Source of the DNA: Galerina marginata
Lineage: Eukaryota > Basidiomycota > Agaricomycetes > Agaricales > Galerinaceae
Reading direction: 5' to 3'
Length of the DNA: 64,000 nucleotides
Assembly: GCA_023014335.1 (NCBI GenBank)
Contig: JAECYW010000003.1
Coordinates: 2,418,001-2,482,000, forward strand
Part shown: piece after piece, positions 53,577 to 63,362 of the stretch
How positions within the stretch are numbered: position 1 is the stretch's first letter
Layout: every line of letters begins with the position of its first letter
Made by a program: the position numbers and the translations under genes
Notes under the pieces: model-generated
The model's database searches: none
Told to the model about the DNA's origin: nothing
What the model saw: the letters and a program-made list of their open reading frames with translations, nothing else

Positions 53577-55302
53577 TCAGTCCCCAGATTCCCAAGCTGC
53601 GTCCCACCCAAGAGCACTTCGATCCCACTCACCTGCCTTTTGTCCGTGACTGACCCATCCCAACGTGTCCATCAAAATCCCAGCCGCCCTTACGAAGACC
53701 GTACCATCAACTTCCGCCATCCCGATATGGGTCTCGTCGGCGCTCTTCCCCCCTCCTTGTGTTGAGGATGAACCGTGAGAGCCAACCACATCCCCAGGCG
53801 GCGTGGCGCCAAAGTGCTGTGCCCCAAAAACGAGAGTTCGCATGGCTTTGAGCACATGTGAGTCGGGATGGTACAACACCCCTTCTATCATAGCCGGCCA
53901 GGGATTATAGTCGGCATCATTTGCGGGGGCACCCAAAGACGATTCCGCTGGCTTCGGGTGGCTGGCATCGCCCAAGGGTGGTCGTGGGACGTCGGTGTAC
54001 GACATCAACAGCTCGGGGTTAATCCTCGGACGTCCCCTGGATAGAACGACCATGATCAAAACTGGGATATAAGCGCGTAAGAGGGCAGCCTTGTGCTGCG
54101 ACTTCTTCAACATCCCACAAAGCGGGCGGAGGAACAGCGACGAATTCAGAAGATGCATTAGGAAGAAGTCGAGACGCGGCTTCCTGCCTTTCTTCCCCGT
54201 CGCAAAAGTGAGCAGGGTAGCAAGCCAGATGCATTCCTCGGTCTTCTGAGCAATCTCTGTGTCGGTGACGGCGTCGTTGATATAGTATTTTGCACAGATC
54301 CTTTCGATCTCTTTAGCGCGACCGTCAGCGAGAGCGCTCTTCATCCGTGCGTTAATGAACGCATCGGGATCGTATGGCATGGGAGGCTTGAGAATTTCAG
54401 AGTCGTACACCTCGCGAAGCAGCTCAAGAAGGGTGATAGTTTGCGGAGGAGCAAACTTTTCGACATTAAAAACAGTCCCTTGTATGGGTGTGTGCACCGC
54501 CGCCTGTGCTATACCTGGTTTTGCAAGTAAGCGGTCCGTTGTTAAAGAAAAGTTCGAGCTAGACCAACCAGTAGCGATGATTGTGTCATCCCCGAACTCT
54601 GCACCATACTGGATTTAAGATTAGATACATGTTTGCTATAAAACATGACATCATAGGGCTTACACCAATCTGTATGAATGGATGGACTCTGGAGTTTAAA
54701 GTCAAGCAGAGAGTTGTGCACTTAAAGTCCAGTAAAACGACTTACGCGCCGCTCATGACTCTGACGAGCATGTTGGCCCCATTTTCGTTGGCGTCGTTTT
54801 CAAATACATATTTTTCGAGAGCTCCGGACGCTCCCAGTGCCTGGACCTCGTTGGAGAAGAATGTCACAAAAGCACTGTAGGCACTGTAAAGGTATATCAA
54901 TATCGAAAGCGTCCATAAAAGGTTGAAGAATTACCTAGCATTTCCTAGATATTGTACCCAATTTGCCTTGTCGACGACGATATCTTTGTCTTTCTCTTCG
55001 ACGACTCTAGGTCGTTGACTCCGAGCTTCATCTTCATATATTTTCTCCAAATGACCAGCAGACGCGCCAAGATCATACGCCGCCAGTATACTTCGACGGT
55101 ATATCAAGGCAAGCAAACGCAGGAAGAAGATCCGAGCTTACTGATGGCTCAAATGGTTGTGGAACCCCGAAGCACGAAAAAAACAGTGATGGGTTTCAGC
55201 ATCTTTCAGTAACAGCTCTTCAGTCGCCTTTTTTGAGGCATATGTGATGCCTGGAAGGTTCAACTGCCCCTTGTTGGTTAGTTTGTAGGAGAGACGGGAC
55301 AT
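53577..55302 (-). CDS. questin oxidase-like protein (DUF4243)
   Basis: Six exons read leftwards: 55302-55142, 55090-54935, 54883-54746, 54688-54664, 54608-54569, 54514-53577; 485 residues. Splicing restores the family landmarks in order: GFHNHLSHHILAAYDLGAS, NWVQYLGN, AFVTFFSNEV, VRVMSGAVHPFIQIGYGAEFGDD and QAAVHTP. The tiny 25-nt exon 4 supplies VHPFIQIG. The family includes questin oxidase (GedK/MdpL-type), which opens the anthraquinone ring in fungal polyketide pathways, and aflatoxin-cluster AflY. Conserved His residues are the likely catalytic or metal ligands. No polyketide synthase is visible in the window, so a stand-alone metabolic role is likely. An in-frame ATG at 55332 is an alternative start. 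A MITE lies 230-260 bp upstream. Confidence 0.87.
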
Positions 55303-55561
55303 TGTGGGTAAAGAACGAGAGGTACGAAACATGTTGGTGCGGTTCTTATTATAGCTGGACGATCATCATCATCAAGTAAGCTGACTCATCTGACGAACGT
55401 CAGCACATTACGCAACGAAACAAATCCCAAGCTTGCAGTGCTGGTTCTAACCACGACATTACTCCTTTCAATGTCTGTTAGTCTAGTTACGCTTGCGTTT
55501 TCCCGGAAGTCTTAGTAAGGTGGCACTTTTCTGACAAACCTCGAGTTAATATTCCTGGATA

Positions 55562-55944
55562 CAGTCATCCACCGGCTAATGTTACGCCACCACTGAGTGT
55601 TACACCTTCATAACTCAGCCAAAAATGGGTCTTTTTTGATGAAATAAAATTTTCCTGTGAGCTGTATACGTTCTCTATTACCTTGTAAAATTTCAGAGGG
55701 AACGAATAAAAATTGACTGAGGAATGGCAAACCCAAAGTGCCACAAATTGGCTCACTACTCAGTGTTACACCAGTGTTTTGGGAATAACTTTGCGAGAAG
55801 TGAATAAGATCACCTGAAATTTTGACTGAAGGAACTAACAGAATTATAAAGAATTATCATATGGTTTTTATTGGGAAAAAGTGGGATGAAAAATTCTCAT
55901 TTTGATTTTTAACTTTCAGTGTAACATTAGCCGGTGGATGACTG
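55562..55944. mobile_element. Tc1/mariner-type MITE (383 bp) with perfect 24-bp TIRs and TA duplication
   Basis: The 24 bases 55562-55585 (starting CAGTCATCCACCGG) return as an exact reverse complement at 55921-55944. TA flanks both sides (55560-55561 and 55945-55946). The interior is AT-rich, has no transposase frame and repeats TCAGTGTTACACC-like subterminal words (near 55592 and 55756). CAGT termini with TA target duplication fit the Tc1/mariner superfamily. Confidence 0.88.
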
Positions 55945-56539
55945 TACTTAGTCTGTAAATTCCAAGCCATGATTGGCTCGGTAACTAATTGCTACACATT
56001 CGAATTGGACAAATGACATACCTATGGAATCATTGGAATGCCTTTGGAAGGATTTTCTCGTGACCATAATTTCTTGTACTCGGTATTCAACTGTATTGAA
56101 GGTAACTGGCATCCAAATATCAGGGCCAAGCCGCATGACGCTCCATGCCATGTAAAAACCCTCATGCAGGACCTCGATGCAGGTGGAATTTTGCACATTC
56201 GAGGATAGAAATGCATGCTTATTTCGAAGCCTGTTGCCACTGAACACTGTTGGACGAGTAAAAGAATTGTTCTATCAGAGATTGCAAGCTGTGCCTCGTA
56301 ACCCTCGTTCCACTTTGGCAGCAGGGTTTTCACACAAACGCGGCGGAGCCGCGACGATATCTACCCCAAACAAATATCCAAGTTGGGAGTGGAGAAATGA
56401 AGGAAAAAAAAAAAGATCTTGGAACAGCGGCGAGGTCTTCACATAAAAGATCAAACCGGTCCGTGGGCAGCTCTTTTCTCCCGAGGTGACGGCAACAATA
56501 AACGAAGCGGGGCAAGCCTCTTGCGCTGCACTGAAAGAA
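55945..56539. other. intergenic
   Basis: Between the MITE and the 3' end of the histidine phosphatase gene. Open frames on the minus strand (55948-56333) overlap each other in different frames and show no motif. A poly-A run lies near 56402-56414. Confidence 0.45.
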
Positions 56540-57405
56540 TCATTCAGCCAGCGGTACCTCGACCAGCAGACTGGGACCAAAGTCATATTCGCACTGGAGC
56601 TCGTGAACCCCATAACGGCGGTTCTCCAATTCCTCTGCATCCGCAAATCGGTACGAGCGAATTTCTGATAACCATGCCGTCAAAACCAAGAAGCCAGAAA
56701 ACGTTCGTAATAAAACACGTACCGCAGTTCCTGAACTTCACTTCTTTGGTGTCGACCATATACGCAATAAGCCCTCTATGACCTACCACCACGACGTGAG
56801 GGCCAGGAAGCTTCATTAGCTCCTTCCGAACCGCCTCGGCTCTGACTGCCGCGTCCTCGAAGCTATGGGCTGGGTAGTCCCAGTCCTCATCACATGCGGA
56901 AAAGTCAAGGTCTGGATGCAAAGCCTCCATCTCCGCACGGGACCGCCCATGGTTGCAGGTCGCGTCGTGCGCTTCCCGCAGGTCCGGCCAGATGTGCAGC
57001 GGAATCGCACGGGCATCTGGGCCGTCAGTGAATGCGGAGGGAAAGAGCGTGCGGCATGTTTGAATGGTGCGGGTCATTGGAGAGGTCACGATTGCAGACG
57101 GTTGGATTTTGAGGACTGTCGAAAGCTGGATGCTGAGCGCTTCTGCTTGCGCTAAACCTTTGTCTGTTAGAGGAGGGTCGCGTAGTTTGTAGGTGCGGTC
57201 AATACTATTCGGTGTGGTCAACGTGTTGTCAATGAGCGATATGAAGTAAACATGCACACTTGTGTAGAGCCTCTCCATGACGGATTATATGGATTGTCTT
57301 TGTTGAAAATGGTTCAGCAGGATGCTTGGACAGATCATTGGCAATCGCCGATTCCTCGACTAGACGATTCTGAATACTTTCCAATGTTACACCATTGTAC
57401 TCCAT
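56540..57405 (-). CDS. histidine phosphatase (phosphoglycerate mutase-like) protein
   Basis: Three exons read leftwards: 57405-57260, 57204-56723, 56664-56540; 250 residues. The first exon supplies the catalytic IIRHGEALHN (His43) and splices through Asn into IDRTYKLRDPPLTDKG, so the obvious ATG at 57278 is not the start. The remaining landmarks are VTSPMTRTIQTC (second Arg of the pocket), WPDLREAHD (acid/base Glu region) and VVVVGHRG (second catalytic His, about 187). The final exon ends PLAE. The pattern is that of fungal PGAM-like broad phosphatases rather than glycolytic mutase. The 5' end is remarkable: a hAT-type element begins only 22 bp upstream of the ATG. Confidence 0.9.
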
Positions 57406-57419
57406 GATTTCGAGGACCA

Positions 57420-58016
57420 GTCTCCAGTAGGGCTACGCACCGTAACCGTAAGCGACGGGTGTACGGCCGGGTCTGACGGATATTTTCCCGTCCCGTCAGA
57501 GGTTTTGGGACACCCCGTCGAACCCGTCCGTCAAGACCCGTTACGGCCGTCGTACGGGTACTACATATAATATTAATATCTTCCCATTATTCATGAGATA
57601 TCACTTACCAAAGGAAGATATTGAGGTTTTGCGATGCCTTCTTTATGCATTGGCAACACCGCAGACCTAAAGTTGACTCTCAAAGCCACTGTTCGACGCA
57701 AAATGTCGGAGGCTGATCAGAATTTAAACCCCGCGCCTTATCAATAACCTCGAAAAGTTGGTAGTTGACGCTCAAAACTTGACTAATTCTATGCCTACGT
57801 GCTTTAAAAACCAGGCAAGTTTGATGGTTCTCCTCGAAGAGCAGAAAAAAGGAACATACAATAAAACTAAGTGGGCAGTAACAAAAACGGCCGTCACGCC
57901 CGTTTACGGCCGTTTTTTACCTATCCCGTCCCGTTCAGGATTTCAGAACACCCGTTTTAACCGTAATTTCGACGGCCGTACCCGTAATACGGCCGGTGCG
58001 CAGCCCTAGTCTCCAG
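57420..58016. mobile_element. non-autonomous hAT-type element (581 bp) with 8-bp target duplication
   Basis: The element covers 57428-58008. Its ends TAGGGCTACGCACCG and, inverted, TAGGGCTGCGCACCG differ at one base. It is flanked by perfect GTCTCCAG duplications at 57420-57427 and 58009-58016. Subterminal ACGGCCG/CCCGT words are repeated many times near both ends, as in hAT elements. The interior is AT-rich and has no transposase frame. T/CAGGG termini plus 8-bp duplication place it in the hAT superfamily. Confidence 0.9.
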
Positions 58017-58537
58017 TTAACCGTCTGGCATGAAAAGAGAGGAAAGAAGTTGAGATTCGGAGGAAGTGAAGAAGTCGCAGGGTGTGGACAAGTAGCTCAC
58101 CTTCTGTTAAGGTTCTATTTTGGCCTGGTTTTTGTGCTTGAGTCCATTATTCCGATAATTTTCTGTGCGAAGGAACAACGCCGCCTTTATTGAGTTCTAT
58201 TTGGACACGATCAGAGAGGCGCTTATTTTTAGCACCCGCCTGTTTTCCTATTGTGGACGCCAAGCGGAGATTGAAAGCGAACAATGAGGTCGCTACGCCG
58301 GACAATGAAATCTTTGGTATTGTCTTCGCTGCCCCCCAACTATATAAACCATGGCCGACGAATCCCATGGTCTATCAGCCTCATTTGCTGTCCCCGCCTG
58401 CTCTCTTCCTTTTCTCTTCTCTCACCCTTTATTTCCAGTAGGCCAGGTGCCTCGACGACCGGTCAACGACTATCTCGCTCATTCATTTGCAAAACAATCC
58501 ACTTTAATACCAATCTTCCAACGAAACGACATCTAAA
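58017..58537. other. upstream region of the secreted protein gene
   Basis: No gene. The sequence goes from mixed composition to a TATA box at 58341 and then a pyrimidine-rich leader (58370-58440), typical of strongly expressed fungal promoters. Confidence 0.55.
58341..58348 (+). promoter_or_regulatory. TATA box of the secreted protein gene
   Basis: TATATAAA at 58341-58348 is followed by a CT-rich tract and, 190 bp on, the start codon. The distance suggests a long leader. Confidence 0.6.
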
Positions 58538-60042
58538 ATGCCTTCAAGAGCCACTTCTTTCCTCTTTTTCTTTGCCGCATGCGCTGTACTTGCTCCAGTC
58601 AGGTCAGCTCCGACTATTCACGCCCGCCAAGACGGGTACAGCTACGGCGACGCTCCTTCGGCAAGCTCAAGCTCAAGCTCAAGCCCGAGCTCAAGCATGG
58701 TTCCGACTGCAGCCGCAGCATTCACCACAATGACTGCTGCCCCAGTGGCCACATCCGCCGCTTCCGCAGCCTCGTCTGTCCCCGATTTTGTGAAGCAAAA
58801 TGGACTCGATGCACAAAAGCTGAACACGCAATTCGCATCTATGAAAGCAACGGATTCTTGCCAAAGTACGTCCAACTTTCAAATCTTTTAAAAAAATATT
58901 TGCTCACAACTCTGTCGTAAACAATAGCTGGTCAAATGGCCTGCATTACTGGGCAATTCGCACAATGCGTTGATAGCAAGTTCGTCTTGTCGCCTTGCCC
59001 AGCAGACCTCACCTGCTTCGCGCTTCCCCTGGTCAACAAGAACGGAACTAGCCTTGTTTGCGATAAGCAAGATGACGCTCTCCAGCGTTTTGAAGCTTCA
59101 GGTGTCACAGGCGGTCTCACCGGAAACGACACAACCACCAGCACTTCAACGTCGACGGATGGAGACGACGACTGTGACGATGATGACAGCACCACCGATG
59201 ACAATGCAGGAGACGACGACTGCGACGATGATGACAGCGGAAGCGACAGCAAGTCCGGAGACGACGACGACTGCGACGACGATTCCTCAACATCCACTCC
59301 CACTCCCATCACCGTCAAATCCGCTACACCGACTGCATCGATGAGCTCCACCCCATTCACCGTCATAACCGTGCTTTCCCCCACCACTATCACACTCGAA
59401 GCAGCGCCTGTGTCCGAGACCGCGGCGCCCGAGTCCGCTTTCTCTACCACCATCACCCTCAAAGCGAACCGGCGCCAACTCACCGCCGTTCCCGCATCTG
59501 CACCATCTGCCACCCCCACCATCCTCGCCTCCGCCTCCTTCTCGTCTAACAGCGCTGCGAACACCGTCGTTGCCGCTACCTCGGCCCCAGTCATCACTTC
59601 GGCCCCCTCTCCATCCCTCTCTTCCCCGCCCGTCGTCACTCCCACCGTAGTGATCGGCACAGACGGAATCGTCACCGTCACCCTCGTCTCAACAGCCACA
59701 ACAACAGTGACCGTCCTCGCTAACAACTGCGCGTCCTCCGCCAGCGTATCTGCCACCCCGATCACAGTCGCTATCCCCACCCCAGCCACGGCCGTCGCCT
59801 CATCACCCTCCTTATCGTCCTTGGCCGCCTCCTCCCCATCCTCAGCGAGCGTGATCAGCCTGACCGCCGCTGCCGTAACCGCTACTCCCGTTGCCTCCCC
59901 AGGTGCTGCGAACAACGGTGGCGGGTTCTTCTCCTTCTCCTTCAGCACACCAGCAGCTGTGACGACCCCGCCTGCCGCCCCCGCCGGAACTGGTTCTGCG
60001 AACCTTTCCGAGCTCCTGACTGCATCTGTTGGAGGGTACTAA
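58538..60042 (+). CDS. secreted Ser/Thr-rich protein with Cys-rich (CBM19-like) domain and Asp-Cys repeats
   Basis: Two exons, 58538-58865 and 58928-60042 (62-nt intron); 480 residues. A signal peptide (about 1-23, FLFFFAACAVLAPVRSA) is followed by a Ser/Ala-rich spacer. A short Cys domain lies about 100-155 (DSCQTGQMACITGQFAQC, then CPADLTCFALP and a final Cys). Its spacing resembles fungal carbohydrate-binding module 19 domains that bind chitin. Next come three very acidic blocks each with a Cys inside an Asp run (DDDCDDDD type, about 178-218). A 260-residue Ser/Thr/Ala/Pro-rich, presumably O-glycosylated region follows. There is no transmembrane helix and no clear GPI signal. A cell-wall or extracellular location is likely; the CBM19 call is tentative. 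Confidence 0.82.
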
Positions 60043-60487
60043 GTGCGATTTACCTACGCATCCTGACGATTTCCTATTTCTCAGACTTTTTTCTTTATGA
60101 CCGTTTTATGCTGTATATACTTACTGTATCGTTTAGTCGTTCTATTTCCACCTCGGCTGTTTTTCTAGATTACTGAACATGTTGTATTAACACTACTACC
60201 ACACCAATGGATTTTTTTTTCGGCGCCAATATGCGGCCTGAATTTAAGTGTATGCACCGCCACCATCAACCATCTTGACCTCCACGATGTTAAATAATAT
60301 CCAACATGCCACTTCCCCATGCCCCACAGACGCTCATCTTAACTGCTCGGACAGTTCGTATACTGCGGGAGCAATTAGGCTTGCAAGTTGGTCCCCTTCC
60401 TGCTGGACTATTTCAAGGCAAGGTTTCTTCGTTCGATGAGTAAAGATGATCCCAGGTGCGAGTGTTCCTATAATTTGCAACACTTGA
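60043..60487. other. intergenic
   Basis: 3' untranslated region of the secreted protein gene, then the lost 5' end of the HET pseudogene. A CACAG acceptor-like site at 60516-60520 precedes the conserved HET N-terminal frame, so the missing first exon would have lain here. None with the right phase was found. Confidence 0.5.
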
Positions 60488-62861
60488 CCAATTCTAAATT
60501 GTAATTGGAGGCGTCCACAGTCTATCTGCTCATATTTCTGGGAAAACCTCTTTGGTCCTCATGGCTGGCTGGAGAGCGCACTTCAATTCCCTGCAACCTA
60601 CACGTATAAGAGAAGCTTCCAAACGTCTTCGAAATCGGGCTGTCGATGGTGCGAATATGTTGTAAAGCATTTGTATAGGCACAACTTGGAATCGGTGCCC
60701 ATAATGGTCGCGCTCAAGCTCTCTCTAGGCGACAAGTCGTCAATACAGGAAATTGATGTACATTGCACCACAGACGGGAGCGCATTTCGCACAAACTATC
60801 ACATCTACGCTGAGCACGGTAAGCTCTATACCACGCCGTTATTCGTCGGATCAACCACTGACATACGTACTACGGAATTTGCTCTAAGTAACCAAGACGA
60901 CCCAGCAGCATACTTCATTTTTGGGCGGCCAATGAACCTCGACATCAACTCCCCCAGAGCACAGGAGGAAGCACTGAAGTCCCTCCTGCATTGCGAAAAA
61001 CATCACGCGCACTGTCCGCGACCCACACACGATCCTATACTCCCTGCTCGTGTCATCGACTGTCAAAACCCTGCCCACCCGCGGCTAGTCTCTCATGATT
61101 CCACCATGCGTGGCAAATACCTCGCATTGAGCTACGTCTGGGGCGAACCACAACCCTACAGCACGAACAAGCTGAATGTCAAGGCCTACCACGAGAGAGT
61201 CGATGCTGCCTACCTTCCACAGACCATTCGCGACGCAATAACTACCACGCATATGTTTGGGGTTCGGTACCTCTGGGTAGACTCGCTCTGTATCGTCCAA
61301 GATTCACCAAGCGATAAACTCCAGCAGCTCCCTCAGATGATGAGGATTTACTCCGAAGCGTACTTTACCATTGTTGCCGCGAGCGCGAGCAAGGCTAGTG
61401 AGGGCTTCCTGCTGCCTCGCTCTCCAATTGAGAACCGAGAACCAGATCCATCATTTCCGATCTGGTGCTCTTCAATGCAACAACTTGGAACTTTTTCTTT
61501 GGGGGGCATATCCATTCACACAGCCGGGGATCCAACACCACACCCGATTTTGTCTCCAGACAGAGACCCTGCCCACATGTACAGCCGTGGATGGTGCCTT
61601 CAGGAATGGTTCCTCTCTCCGCGTGCACTGGTTTATACCTCGCGGACTCTCCAATACCATTGCCAAACGCGCATTCAAAATGTCGGCAGCTCACGGTACG
61701 AGTCCCTTCAGTTTCGGAACCCTGATGGACGATCAAAATTTCACCAACTCTTGCAAACTAATCTGCAGCCCGAAGATATTTTTCTGGATGGACTGCTAGC
61801 AGGACCGAAGGCAAGGGAGTATGCAGCTGGTGTACTGCGCGCCTGGAGGGATATCTTGACAGAGTACACCGGCCGCGGCGTCACCCAACCCACAGACAAA
61901 CTCGTTGCGTTTGCGGGTGTAGCAGAGCGGTTCCACCCTCTCAGGAAGAGCAAATATTACGCCGGACTCTGGGAGGACACACTTCTGCTCGATCTTCTCT
62001 GGACGACAAGACCTAAACTGGGATTACCCGTGACGGAGTACCAAGCACCTTCGTGATCTTGGGCAGCGGTCAACAGTAAAATCACCATATACAACAGGCC
62101 CTGGTCGACACACACAGCTCACCAGGCTCGGATTCAGTGCGGCGTCGTCCTTGCAGATGAGTCAATGCCCTTCGGGCAAGTCACGTCTGGCCGGTTGCTC
62201 TTGCACGCACCAATTGTGCTGGTAACTTGCAGAAAGGTTTGGGATGTTGAAAAAAGATAGATGATCGGGATGATGTGGATAGTAGAGAGGGCTCGAGTGA
62301 TGACCTTGACTCGACCTGGCCTATGTTTAGTATGTTTAGGCCCTCCGCAAGCGATATACCCGACCCCATCTTATGTGCCTTAAGTGAGGATCTGGGTGAC
62401 GAGGTGTCTGTAAAGCATGGCGGCATTGCGTAGGTCTCTTATTAATCTTACTCGATAAACCTCCTGCTAACCATGTCGTTCGTCACCCTTCTGTTATAGG
62501 ACGCAAACTTATGTCCGTATTGGCATGGCCCGGTTTGATCAAATCGACTACTCTCGCATAAGTGACTTGTGGGTAGTGCCATTGATGTGGAGCACTGCGA
62601 GCGACGCGCCATCTCTAGAGCATTCAAAAAGTATTCCAAACGTAGAAGATCTTGAATTCTTTCCCAATTATGGCCGCAAGATGTAGGCCGAAGGTTTGAT
62701 ACTCTCGCGCTTGCGCCGCAGTAGACAAGACGATCAGACGCTCTATCGTCGAGTTGGAAGATGGTTCACATACTTTGACCCGGATGATGAAGATAGGTAT
62801 ATAGAGTGGGCCCTGCCAACCTGGATCGACGAAGCCCCAATAGTTTCCATTATCGTGGTGT
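60488..62861 (+). pseudogene. HET-domain (heterokaryon incompatibility-type) gene, broken
   Basis: One open frame runs 60488-62056 without an ATG at its head. It begins with a CSYFWENLF/CRWCEY Cys-rich region usual at the N-terminus of agaricomycete HET proteins. It then shows the HET core: YLALSYVWGEPQPY, LPQTIRDAI, YLWVDSLCIVQDS, YSEAYFTIVAAS and, later, SRGWCLQEWFLSPR. It stops at TGA (62054-62056) exactly where the family has a Trp (APSWSWA). The same frame continues with SWAAVNS and PFGQVTSG to a TAG at 62258. Beyond that, conserved C-terminal pieces (DLWVVPL, then YRRVGRWFTYF) continue to about 62861 with another frame change near 62250 and an in-frame TAG near 62685. HET proteins trigger incompatibility cell death. 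This copy looks inactive, or truncated at the HET core. Confidence 0.8.
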
Positions 62862-63362
62862 AATAGTGCTTTCATACCACTTCTGCATGATATACATGTA
62901 GGGCACTCGATGTACTTTGAGGAACCAAATATTGAATGGAATAGGCTGAATATTGGGGAAGGAACAGTGTTGAGACTCGGAGACCGACCGAATCATTAAT
63001 TTTGTGTTGTTGGCCTGCATCTGGGTAATTGGAGCGACCTGCCTAACGCGGACATTACAAATACCTTGCAGCTGCTGCCGACATGACATGTAAGCACTAA
63101 CTCGCAAACCAAGAAAGCGAGGCTGAATTGTATACATTATGTTTAATATGCTGGTACGAAACCTACTAAAAATACAGCAACTGCTATCAGTTATCAGAGG
63201 TGGCGGACGATGTTGAAGTCCACAGTCTAAAAAAACCTATCCAGAAATAAAATTGATCGTTGAATCTTCTTTTGAAATCCTCTCCTCTCAACATCAACAA
63301 CGAAAGAAATGGGGTGCAAAGCCAAAACGTGTCACCCCCGAATGAGTGCGTGGTGGTTATAT
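62862..63362. other. intergenic
   Basis: Sequence between the HET pseudogene and the SHMT stop codon; the right part is SHMT 3' untranslated region. No other feature seen. Confidence 0.55.

Noticed and set aside
57260..57278. ATG at 57278 as the start of the histidine phosphatase.
   Set aside because: It would omit the catalytic RHG motif. The exon 57405-57260 spliced to 57204 supplies it.
58932..59948. 338-codon minus-strand open frame antisense to the secreted protein gene.
   Set aside because: It mirrors the Ser/Thr/Asp-rich repeats of the real gene, which has a signal peptide, a Cys domain and a proper intron.
60488..62056. Treating the HET frame as an intact gene.
   Set aside because: The TGA interrupts a conserved Trp motif and recognisable C-terminal HET sequence continues beyond it, so the frame is a truncated part of a broken gene.
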